DNA from: Crossaster papposus
Lineage: Eukaryota; Echinodermata; Asteroidea; Velatida; Solasteridae
NCBI GenBank assembly: GCA_037893245.1
Contig: JBAIAA010000410.1
Coordinates: 310,001-374,000 of the forward strand
DNA: 64,000 bases
Reading direction: 5' to 3'
Positions 36,605 through 44,872 of this stretch are shown piece after piece (the stretch's first letter is position 1; every line of letters begins with the position of its first letter). The notes under the pieces were generated by a model. It saw nothing but the letters and a program-made list of their open reading frames with translations, was not told where the DNA came from and made no database searches. Made by a program: the position numbers and the translations under genes.

Positions 36605-36901
36605 ATGAGCAGACACAAGACCGACCCTGAGTCGAGGCACTTCATCCAGCAACGATACCAAGACACGGCGGTGGTGATCTTCAAGGAACAACAGAAGGCT
36701 CTACGCCAGGCCCTCTCCCTCTCCTTGCCGACATCCAAGGCCGCGTGGCAGGGCGACGACAGGGGCGCTTCCACGTCGTCGTTGGAAACTTTTAGCTACA
36801 GTCACTATGGTAACCAGGCTGTCCTCGTGCCCCAGGACGGGATGTTGGTCGCAAAGCGAGACATGGGTGCTGTGCAGTCTGCCATATGCGTGGTCATGTG
36901 A
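36605..36901 (+). CDS. Unrecognised 98-aa protein, single coding exon
   Basis: I do not recognise this protein. A strong acceptor (TTTTCTTTTCACATTCACAG) ends at 36599, and the ATG follows five bases later. An in-frame TAA lies immediately before the ATG, so translation cannot enter from an upstream exon in this frame. The reading frame is rich in G or C at third positions and unlike the AT-rich surroundings, which argues for real coding sequence. The product is hydrophilic, with a Gln/Arg/Lys-rich helix-like N-terminal half (IQQRYQ, KEQQKALRQAL), a Ser/Thr-rich middle, and no signal peptide or membrane span. It ends 741 bp upstream of NAA80 on the same strand with no clear AATAAA between, so one transcript may carry both. 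The context around the ATG is weak (T at -3). A donor-like CAT/GTGAGG overlaps the stop, so the exon could also splice onward. Confidence 0.55.
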   Translation: MSRHKTDPESRHFIQQRYQDTAVVIFKEQQKALRQALSLSLPTSKAAWQGDDRGASTSSLETFSYSHYGNQAVLVPQDGMLVAKRDMGAVQSAICVVM

Positions 36902-37642
36902 GGGTGCCCTTGCTCCTCAGGAAGTTATGCAAGAATCTAAAACATGCTTTTGACCAAGGTCACATTGAGGGGTCATGCATCCTGGAGGTACAGCTAGTAG
37001 CCTGATTATTTTGTTTGCGATATGACGACACATCCCTGCCCGTTTTATTTTCAAAGACCAAACTTGAATTGCAGCAAGCCATTTTTGTTGTTGTCCATGT
37101 ACAATTGTTGACTGCTAGATGTGCCCATATCATGTATCAAGACTGTGGATGTCACAGAAGCCTGTGTACAAAAAAGGGCCACATGAATTTGTGACTTGTG
37201 TGTAGATGTCTGAAGTCTGAAGTTTCGGATAAAATCTTGTTTAGTGCATTGGTACGTGGTTTGCCTTTCTGTCGAAGAGCGTTTCGTTTCGAGGCAAGGA
37301 TCTTATTGTTCTATCCAAGCTTCTCCTTGTTACATGCATAGAGTTTATGTGATGTGAAGCTTCGAAAAACAAAAGCTCAAATTGGGGTACCTATAATTCC
37401 GATCGATTATAAACACATTTTATTGACTGTATTTGCCATAACAGTAAATAGAGAACAGTACTAGTAGATAGTGCTTGGATTTATAACCGAGTTTCAGGGG
37501 CTTTTCTTGAAATATGAGATATTTATTTGTGTGTGTGCAATAATCTTTGAGAAATTGTTTATGATTACATACATGTACAAATTGCATGCAGTTTATGATC
37601 TTGTGCTTTAACAAACGTATGTAACTTACATCGTGTTTTAAA
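36902..37642 (+). other. Spacer between the 98-aa ORF and NAA80
   Basis: Unique AT-rich sequence with no repeat termini and no AATAAA on the + strand that I could find. An acceptor-like GCATGCAG near 37590 could place the NAA80 start in its own exon. Confidence 0.4.
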
Positions 37643-38254
37643 ATGGCAGTTACCCATACCCTTTTACCTTTGCATTCGCGACGAGACCTTATACAAGCCT
37701 GCATCGAGATCTTGTTAAATGAATGGCCGCACTGCAAGGCGGATCTGCTGCCCAGGCTGGAGGATGCAAACTGCACTGGTTTGCCATGCTCACTTGGTCT
37801 GATAGAACATCGGGACCACGGCGTCCCAAGGGACACTCTAATTGGCCATGTCCGATTCGTCCCGGTCACAAACCGGCCTAAGGCTGTGTTTATCGAGGGG
37901 CTGTGCATCGACAGTGCGAAGAGAGGCCTGGGCTTGGGGAAGTATCTCCTACAACGCGCAGAGGAGTTCCTAGGAAAGTTAGGCTACCACGAAGTTCACT
38001 TGCACACGGATGCCACTCTCACAGGATTCTATCTCCGGCAGGGGTACAGGATCCACAACTTTCTGGCGCACACGGTAGGCGCAAACCTGCTGCGGACGTT
38101 TGGTGATGTTGCCAGTTGGTATGGCAACACTGCGTCCCCTGGGTGGGAGGAAGAGTATGAGGGTCCCATAGCAACAGAGGAGGAGGTTGCCAGTGGGATT
38201 TTGGGGGGTTTCTTTTTTGTGAAATATCTGTTTGAGGAATCCGCCCAAAATTAA
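37643..38254 (+). CDS. NAA80: N-alpha-acetyltransferase 80 (actin N-terminal acetyltransferase)
   Basis: NAA80 (NAT6) acetylates the processed N-terminus of actin in the cytosol, using acetyl-CoA. The intronless frame encodes 203 aa with a GNAT fold. An N-terminal helix segment (HSRRDLIQACIEILLNEWP) resembles the vertebrate HRRPELLDACADLINDQWP region. It is followed by IGHVRFVP, the core strand AVFIEGLCIDS, the acetyl-CoA loop KRGLGLGKYL (R/Q-x-x-G-x-G/A) at about residues 93-102, and FYLRQGY in the C-terminal motif. It is shorter than human NAA80 mainly because the N-terminal extension and the proline-rich loop, known in vertebrates to bind profilin, are missing; an acidic stretch (WEEEYEG, then EEEV) lies there instead. 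The start is the first ATG in frame, and the GNAT core follows at the expected distance. Human NAA80 is also encoded by a single coding exon. Confidence 0.9.
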   Translation: MAVTHTLLPLHSRRDLIQACIEILLNEWPHCKADLLPRLEDANCTGLPCSLGLIEHRDHGVPRDTLIGHVRFVPVTNRPKAVFIEGLCIDSAKRGLGLGKYLLQRAEEFLGKLGYHEVHLHTDATLTGFYLRQGYRIHNFLAHTVGANLLRTFGDVASWYGNTASPGWEEEYEGPIATEEEVASGILGGFFFVKYLFEESAQN

Positions 38255-38600
38255 GTAATGGACCAAGAAAGAAACTATTACGCAAGTTTCAGTAGACTTA
38301 AGACCTAATGACTCCACACTTTGTTTACATGTGCGCTTTCCTATGAGCCCGTCGGTCTCTTCTTCGTCTGGCGACCTGACTTCACTCTCATAGGAAAGCG
38401 CATAGCCAAGACGTCATTAGATCTCGGGTCTATTTTTGCTCTTTTAGCCCTAATCCTGAATCCATCAATTTTAATATAATAGTTTTCACAAATCCATTTT
38501 TGGTTATGGGCCTTGTTCATGAGATGGCCACTTTATATTGTATTTTTCATTTTATTTTATTCATTGTTCATTGTATTTTATTCATTTGAAGCGGTACCAG

Positions 38601-38833
38601 TGGCCAATTTCATAAAACGTGCAAGCACACAAATTTGCTTAGCACAAAGAAATCTTGCTCAGTAGAATCAGGTTACCAGCCAAAACTCCATGTGCTTTTC
38701 ATGCTAAGCTAGATCCAGCAGTCACAAACAATATACATCACCTGAATAGTCGGTTTGTAACCATGTTTTTGACAAGAAAGAATTGTTACGCTAAGCATTT
38801 TTTTGTGCTTTACACATTTTATGAAATTGGCAC
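38601..38833. mobile_element. R3 MITE downstream of NAA80
   Basis: Ends TGGCCAATTTCATAAAACG and ATGAAATTGGCACC with CTTAGCA interior. Confidence 0.85.
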
Positions 38834-38907
38834 CAGACCTTTTCATAATTCTAGTGCTTGTCTCAACTTCAAATCACTACATTTCAACCATTTCTTGCTT
38901 TCTTCGG

Positions 38908-39018
38908 AATCCATGATTGTAAAACTTCGAACAGGTCAGTTGAACGATACTTACTATAAAATACAACCCCCCAAATCCACCCATTCATGATAATTCAAGC
39001 AATTACCAATGGTGTATT
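38908..39018 (-). mobile_element. Family A MITE, right third only
   Basis: Matches from CCATGATTGTAAAACTTCG to CCAATGGTGTATTC; the rest is absent. Confidence 0.85.
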
Positions 39019-39329
39019 CGTAATTAAAAGATGTTTCTAAGGCTTTCAATGAAAAGTGTGCAATTTATGATGAATTATGGCAAATTGTTTTTTAAACTTG
39101 TTTTATTTAAATGTTTGTAACATTTGTAATTTCATGCCAGTAATTATCAACTATAAACTGAAACCAAAAAGTTCATGGATGTTTGACAAAACGTAACCAA
39201 TTAGTACTGAATTATACCACCTTGATATTTATATATTCATTGCATTTATTGCTTCAACAAGATGAACAAATTGTATTCTGTTATATAGACAAAGTGAGCA
39301 AGGGATTCAATGTGGTGTTTTGATGACAA

Positions 39330-39335
39330 AATAAA
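39330..39335 (+). terminator. Candidate poly(A) signal AATAAA downstream of NAA80
   Basis: This is the first good AATAAA on the + strand that I found after the NAA80 stop, about 1.08 kb downstream. It could end the NAA80 transcript, which would then carry a family A fragment and an R3-type MITE in its 3' UTR. No transcript data support it. Confidence 0.3.
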
Positions 39336-39370
39336 CAGTATAGGCCTATGTCGTAATGATAAGGCTGTAT

Positions 39371-39760
39371 CAATAAGCCATTTGCACATGACCCCGAGCT
39401 AAATTTGAATAACATCTGGTACACTGACTTTCTCACACAGCTTGGCACCGTTAAACTTTAAATTCTCCAGACCAAAGACACTGTTGCCATATCACATGAT
39501 TCGGGGCAAGCTCTTGCATAGTTACATAACAGACGTTCAGCACCAATACATTGTTCACAATGGGTGGGAATGGCACAAAGACACCAGTCCATTCCGGAGC
39601 TGGGGGTTGCTAGCGTAAGGCTTGCCCCGAATCACGTGATATAGCAACAGTGTCTTTGGTCTGGAGAATTCAAAGTTCAACGGTGCCAAGCTGTGTGAGC
39701 AAGTCAGTGTACCAGATGTTATTTAAATTTAACTCGGGGTCACACGCAAATGGCTTATTG
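39371..39760. mobile_element. Large foldback element, about 150-bp arms
   Basis: Arms from CAATAAGCCATTTGC and GCAAATGGCTTATTG are almost perfect inverted copies down to TTCGGGGCAAG. The loop is about 39518-39612. Confidence 0.9.
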
Positions 39761-40138
39761 ACTTGGTGTTCAGTGCAAAAAACCTAAGGAAAACGTGTGA
39801 TAATGACTGAAACTTTGTATTATTTCCCATACACTTCATTAGAAGATGGCATTTATTTTTAAAAATACCTGTTGTCCGTGCTTATTTGTCATAGTGAAGA
39901 ATAAACCACTCAGTGCGCAAATTGAAACAGAACAAAATCGCTAATTTAATCTTGATTTTAGTTGCTATTATTTTGGTAAAATTATTCAGAAATGTTGGCT
40001 ATACATACATGTACATATTTACCATAATACATGTAGATGCCGTTTGAGCTGGCCGAATATAGGTTAAACGTGAACGTTATAAACCGTCTATATTAACAAC
40101 GCTATGTAAAGTGGGATATTTTACGGGGACTAGAGAAC

Positions 40139-40452
40139 TTAAAGGGATCGTATACGTTTGATAATTACTCCAAAAAATAATGGCAATAAAAACTTACTTG
40201 GTAAGAAGTAGAGCAGCTTTGGATAGTATAAAGCATTTTTAGAAACTTTTCACTTCGAAGTACTGCGGTTATGGACAAAGATATCACTTTTTATCCCCAA
40301 AAAATTGAATCTGAGAAGCGTTACTGCAGTGACGTTTCTCAGATTGTGTATTCCAATGCAGATTATTCTTTCTGCGTGGACATAACTGCTCCAGATTTTT
40401 GGCAATATCTCAAAATCGCTACCACCTTTTGAAATGAAATGTTTACAGGTTA
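40139..40452 (+). mobile_element. Family B MITE, truncated at the right
   Basis: Matches the family from the left terminus up to the ACAGGTTAG segment, then continues into unrelated sequence, so about 85 bp of the right end is missing. Confidence 0.85.
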
Positions 40453-40762
40453 GGGACGTAAGCAGTCGGGACGTAAGCGCGATCGCGATAATTTATTATT
40501 CATTTTTGGGCATTGATCAACGAATCTCGTTTTGCACCATAATAATTACATCGCTGCCCCTTGGTACATGTATAAAGCAAAAGTAAAGTGCTGTTACAAC
40601 AACGGAAAATGTATCACCAACCGACATATTTACTGATTAAAATAACAATTGACCGACTCTACAGTACATTTTAATACCCCAACACTGTTTGTATCAGTCA
40701 ATTTGTTGTTACATTATCGGTTAGTACTATTACTAGTCAATTTGTGTGATATTATCCGTTGG

Positions 40763-41137
40763 TTAAAGGGGTCGTATACGTTTGCTAATTGGAACCCACT
40801 GTTTGTTTCAAACCTATATAGTTATATAGATATATACCATAACACTAACCTGTAAAAGTTTCATTTCAAAAGATAGTAGCGATTTTGATGTATTGCCGAA
40901 AAGCTGGAGCGGTTATGTCCACGCAGGAAGAATAATCTGCATTGGAATACATCTGAGAAACGTCACTGCAGTAACGCTTCTCAGATTCAAATTTTTGGGG
41001 ATAAAAACTGCAGTACTTCGAAGTGAAAAGTTTCAAAAAATGCATTATGCTATCCAAAGCTGCTGTACTTCTTACCAAGTAAGTTTTTATTGCCATTAAT
41101 TTTTGGAGTAATTACCAAACGTATACGATCCCTTTAA
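40763..41137 (-). mobile_element. Family B MITE downstream of GT31
   Basis: Full-length copy with a small internal deletion near 41008; it holds the AATAAA proposed for the GT31 gene. Confidence 0.9.
41086..41091 (-). terminator. Candidate poly(A) signal for the GT31 gene, inside a MITE
   Basis: AATAAA on the - strand about 170 bp past the GT31 stop. It lies within a family B MITE copy (40763-41137), so the transcript may use an element-derived signal. Confidence 0.3.
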
Positions 41138-41257
41138 CTACATTATCAGTTGTAACAGGTGCGTTTCTATGTATTATACGGAACACGGAGCGCCACAGTT
41201 TCCCGCCTTTGTGTGAAATCAGTTTTCGTAACTCACTCGAATCTCGCTTTGTCAATG

Positions 41258-42658
41258 TCAAAATCCCCTGTCAGTACATTCGGAGTACCTGTGTTTCTCC
41301 TCCACCACCTTATACACGTTCATGACTTCCGTGGGCTGGACGTCGAAGACGAACATCATGTTCCGGTAGTGGCAGAAGTTCTTGGGTCTCTTGATCAGGA
41401 CAAAATGGTCGTCGTTGGTGATCGCTACGCCCGCGTCATAGGCGAGGATTCCCACGTAGGCATCTTCCATCGCGATGGGGGTGATCTGGCTAAATTTGGG
41501 GACCATCAGGTGCACCACGTCCATAGAGAGCACGTAAAGAGGCCCCCTCGCAAGATTTGGGAAGATACTCCGCGGGTAGTCTTCGATTGGCACGTACAGC
41601 GGGTCCCGCTTGTCCCGGATCGGGCGGTCTTCCCGGAGCGTCTTGCCGACGTACAGGTCCGACTCCGTCTTGAGCTTGTCTTTGATCCACGAAACAATCA
41701 GCGGCAGGTTCATGTAGACCTTGATGCTGGTCTTAAATACGTAGCTGGGTCTGCAAGACATTGGGATGTCCTTGTCCGCCCACTGGAATCCCATCATGAC
41801 CTTCCGGGTACCTTCAGACGACAGATCCTCAAAGTCGCCTTGGAGGACGTCCCCGTATTTCTTGGATTCTTTCTCTACCTGGGCGTCCTTGGCCTTGGTC
41901 CGTCCCATCACGAATACAGTCCTCCAGCTCATGGACAGGTCCTTCGCCTCCGCGATGTTCTCTGGGCTTGCCCAGGTGCGTCGGACGGCCGTCCTCGCTA
42001 GGACCTGCACAGGCAGACACACGACCAGAAACACGAGGTAAGGTTTCTCCGGACACCGCGAGTCCGGCTTGTGAATCACGTCAACGGGGAACTCCTTTGG
42101 TTGGGGAAGGGGATCGGGCGGCAGTTGCGGCTTCTTGGGCCCCGGAGGCTGATTCCTCAAACCCGGTGGTTGGAGCTTCGGGATCTGAACGGCTTGGGCT
42201 TCGACAACCTGATCGCCACCCGCTGCCTGGAGGTCATTGGGTCGGTGCATCCGATTGAAGTTCAAGTCCTTATCACCGGCTGCGTTCAAACCGCCTGGGT
42301 CATCATCTGGCACCATGTTGTGATGGAATTTGGGATTTTTTGCTCGCTCGTCGATGGAGGCCGCTGGCCCCTCTTCCTTGGGCCTGGACATTAGGTAGCC
42401 GATAAAAACGACGGCAAACACGATTGCGGCCAGAGCTAGCGTGGTGGGCCGGCCGGTCAGTGGGCTTATGAAGGATGGCACACGGCTGCGTCGCTTCTTG
42501 TTTTTCCCGTTGCTCATGTCGGTGGGTTGGACGGTCGCCGACGATGCGACCAAAACTTTCTCCTTCTCTCCCGCGTGTGCGCTCTCCAAATCCACAGACA
42601 TTGAATGAAACTCGTAGGACACTAAATGTCGTTTGGTTAAAGAGTCCGCGGTAAACAT
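41258..42658 (-). CDS. Family 31 glycosyltransferase (beta-1,3-galactosyltransferase type) lacking the acidic triad
   Basis: Family 31 enzymes are Golgi type II membrane proteins that add galactose or N-acetylglucosamine in beta-1,3 linkage. The frame is intronless: a basic cytoplasmic tail (KNKKRRSR), one membrane span (LALAAIVFAVVFIGYLM), a Pro-rich stem, then a GT31 core with ARTAVRRTWAS, VFVMGRTK, KKYGDVLQGDFEDLS, RKVMMGFQW, YVFKT, NLPLIVSW, REDRPIRDK, EDYPRSIFP and EDAYVG. The family motif K-x-D-D-D-V-F-x-N reads K-T-S-I-K-V-Y-M-N, so the Mn2+/UDP-sugar binding acidic triad is Ser-Ile-Lys (41720-41728). The frame itself is open for 466 codons with no stops or frameshifts, so it is not an obvious pseudogene. 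Start: the longest ATG start is 42658 (G at -3). Internal ATGs at 42601 and 42517 are alternatives; 42517 (G at -3) would give the usual short tail. The substrate cannot be read from the sequence. Confidence 0.85.
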   Translation of the reverse strand: MFTADSLTKRHLVSYEFHSMSVDLESAHAGEKEKVLVASSATVQPTDMSNGKNKKRRSRVPSFISPLTGRPTTLALAAIVFAVVFIGYLMSRPKEEGPAASIDERAKNPKFHHNMVPDDDPGGLNAAGDKDLNFNRMHRPNDLQAAGGDQVVEAQAVQIPKLQPPGLRNQPPGPKKPQLPPDPLPQPKEFPVDVIHKPDSRCPEKPYLVFLVVCLPVQVLARTAVRRTWASPENIAEAKDLSMSWRTVFVMGRTKAKDAQVEKESKKYGDVLQGDFEDLSSEGTRKVMMGFQWADKDIPMSCRPSYVFKTSIKVYMNLPLIVSWIKDKLKTESDLYVGKTLREDRPIRDKRDPLYVPIEDYPRSIFPNLARGPLYVLSMDVVHLMVPKFSQITPIAMEDAYVGILAYDAGVAITNDDHFVLIKRPKNFCHYRNMMFVFDVQPTEVMNVYKVVEEKHRYSECTDRGF

Positions 42659-43016
42659 TCCGACATACACATGTACAGGCGTGGAAAAAGCAAAGAACAG
42701 GCTTCAGTATTTAAATAAATATTTGCTTTAGCCCTTCGTGTATAACTCTGAGGGAAACAGCTGGAACTGTAAAATCACTGAGAGAATTTCGTTTACATTT
42801 TGATTAAGTATCGATCACTCCCTGAACTCGTGGCGCGTGCATTTCTGATCTTTGTGCACAACTTTACGTGGAATATCACAGCATTCTTTTCCATATTTAT
42901 ATACTCACATTTTTGTCAACTACGAAACAATCGATGCTATGCAAACGCGAGGACGAACATCTGTTGCGACTCGACGTGGCGCCGTGTGATTGGTCGAAAA
43001 TCGAATCAATATTGAG
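42659..43016 (-). promoter_or_regulatory. GT31 upstream region
   Basis: Sequence immediately 5' of the GT31 frame, ending at the CCGG target of the Ginger-like element. It presumably holds the promoter or 5' UTR; no clear TATA box was identified. Confidence 0.3.
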
Positions 43017-43344
43017 CCGGTGTGGACGGTAATTCTGCCCCCCGGTAAAATTGTCCGGGGGACAGAATTACCTAGGTAGGTAAAAGTGTCTCCCTGGAGC
43101 CGTTAATTCTGTCCCCCTCCAGTTTATTCTATCCCCTCTCTAGGTAATTTTGTCCCCCAATTGTTTCACGCATAAGTGGTTATTTTGATGTTATTTTACT
43201 GAATTAAGCCCACATGGTATTTATTATTTGGACTAGTCTCTTTCCTTCATCGATTTATCAAAATAAAAACAACTTTATTAATTAAATCAACCGATCTACG
43301 TTTCTGCGAGAAAGGGAAAATGGCAGTAATCCGTATTTTCAGAC

Positions 43345-43560
43345 TTCTTGGCCGTATGATGGCCGCGACTTTGTGGAGGAGGTGCAGCGACTTTTAGAGT
43401 TCCTGTCTTCAGGACAACACCCTCCAGGCCTGGATAAAAACAAAAAAGGGCCCCTAAGAGAAAAGCCAAGTCATTCAGTTTGGAAGGGGGAACCTGTACT
43501 ACAGTGGACGGCTGGTTGTTGCGTCTACTGGGTGCTACTAGGGCGCTTTAGTAACGAGAC
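43345..43560 (+). pseudogene. Possible GIN1-type integrase N-terminal fragment
   Basis: Short + strand frame reading DFVEEVQRLLEFLSSGQHPP, then GLDKNKKGPLREK, resembling the segment just before the zinc finger of GIN1/Ginger integrases (a FL-x-G-x-P-x-G-L motif followed by basic KK and LR-x-K-A). No zinc finger or catalytic DDE part follows, because a second element is inserted directly after. It is a remnant, not a functional gene. The match is from memory and short. Confidence 0.4.
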
Positions 43561-44026
43561 GGTACGCACAATGAGACGGTAACGCGAGCGAAAAAAACAA
43601 ACTGCGCATGCGCCAACCTGAAATCTCTCCGTCCCGTTGATTTTCGGAACGGTACTCAGCCAACATAGCGTTCGTTCCCTAAACACGACGTAAGAGAGAG
43701 AGAGCTGAAAAAATAATTTGTATCTAGAAATATGGAGCATTCAAATCATACAAAAGCATGAATTCTTCATCATCCAAAATGTCAAGAACATATGCACAGA
43801 CAACTGTCTCTCTGACTTCGTGAAGATTCGCCATGATTGTTGAGATCATGACTAAATTTAAACGATAGCGCGCGCGCGGGAATTGGATACGGACTTTGCG
43901 TCCCCGTCGCCTTTAGCACCACAGCGAAAGCGCTTAAATATCACGACGGTAACAAGAGTGCGGGACCCGTCACAGTTGGTTAAACACTCCGTCTCCTGTG
44001 CGTACCGTCTCGTTACTAAAGCGCCC
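43541..44026. mobile_element. Foldback MITE nested in the Ginger-like element
   Basis: Ends GGGCGCTTTAGTAACGAGAC and perfect complement (about 35 bp), flanked by TA on both sides. Interior CpG-rich. Confidence 0.87.
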
Positions 44027-44510
44027 TACTTGTGACGTTGCACGGGACAAATTTACCAGGGGACACGTTTAACGTTGGGCAGGGGGACAGAACTACCTGG
44101 AGGGGGACAGAAATACGTAGGTAAATGTGTCCCCCGGACAGATTTACCGGGTCGCGGCCTGGTAAGTCTGTCCGGGGGCCGGGGACACATTTACCAGGGG
44201 GGACAGAATTACCTTTCACACCGGATCTGACACCAACAGGATATTGAATGACTCGAATAAAACGTACACGTGTATAACTGAAAAGATAATTTAAGGGTAC
44301 CCAATTGTTTGGTTGGATTATTGAATAATAAAATTATTATCGTGGGATCCAAAGATTTTAAGACCGACCACCAGAGGGAAGGAGGTACTCACACGGGCGG
44401 TGAATTTCCAAAAAATTGGCAATTTCTGGCAGCCTCCAACATTTTATATTTGATTTTGGCCCTTCACCGACGTGTATTGTCCTGGGGATTCTTTCGAGAA
44501 ACAAAATCAC

Positions 44511-44596
44511 TGACTCGGGTGGGACTCGAATCCACGACCCTTGCTTTCTAGCGCAGACGTACCGTCTCACCTCTCGACCACCGAGCTAGCCGAGGT
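44511..44596 (-). repeat. tRNA-derived fragment (SINE head or tRNA pseudogene)
   Basis: On the - strand: an A box TAGCTCGGTGG (44588-44578) and a B box GGATTCGAGTCCC (44533-44521) at tRNA spacing, followed by CCGAGTC. The acceptor stem does not pair properly (extra C) and the T stem has a mismatch, so it is not a working tRNA gene. Confidence 0.6.
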
Positions 44597-44646
44597 CGAT
44601 CGGCTGGTTGAAATCGGATTAGTAGCGGGCAGCGATACATTTTTTT

Positions 44647-44872
44647 CTGCAGGTAGGTTGGTACATAGTGTACATTTATTAGCCAATCATAACACAGATG
44701 GTGTTGACGTCATCGATGATATTACTAGAGTTGTCTGGGATCTGACTAGGGTTAGAGGTTAGGGGTTAGTGTTAGAGGTTAGGGTTAGGGTTGTCCCAGA
44801 CAACTCTAACATCATCGTTGACGTCAACACCATCTGTGTTCTGATTGGCTAATGTACCAACCTACCTGCAGA
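44647..44872. mobile_element. Foldback MITE, relative of 32109
   Basis: Ends CTGCAGGTAGGTTGGTACAT and complement; arms with GTTGACGTCATCGATGAT; loop made of TTAGGG/TTAGAGG repeats (44746-44790). Confidence 0.88.

Larger units (their letters stand above)
43021..44220 (+). mobile_element. Ginger-like DNA transposon remnant flanked by CCGG
   Basis: The element begins TGTGGACGGTAATTCTG and ends CAGAATTACCTTTCACA, with CCGG directly on both sides (43017-43020 and 44221-44224). TGT...ACA ends with a 4-bp CCGG duplication are typical, to my knowledge, of Ginger1 transposons. Subterminal regions are packed with GGGGGACAGAATTACC-type inverted motifs. Inside is an integrase-like fragment (43345-43560), interrupted by another foldback element (43541-44026). 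Confidence 0.6.

Noticed and set aside
36600..36608. TTTAAATGA after the acceptor as the LMO4 terminal exon (Phe-Lys-stop)
   Set aside because: The acceptor at 28299 gives Val-Cys-stop, matching the known LMO4 C-terminus, and 36605 onward looks like a coding ORF of its own.
37420..37908. - strand ORF over the 5' half of NAA80
   Set aside because: Antisense shadow of NAA80 with no motifs of its own.
41159..42001. Long + strand ORF of 280 codons
   Set aside because: It is the antisense shadow of the GT31 gene; the - strand frame carries the family motifs.
44511..44596. Functional tRNA gene
   Set aside because: A and B boxes are present but the acceptor and T stems do not pair well, so it is listed as a tRNA-derived repeat.
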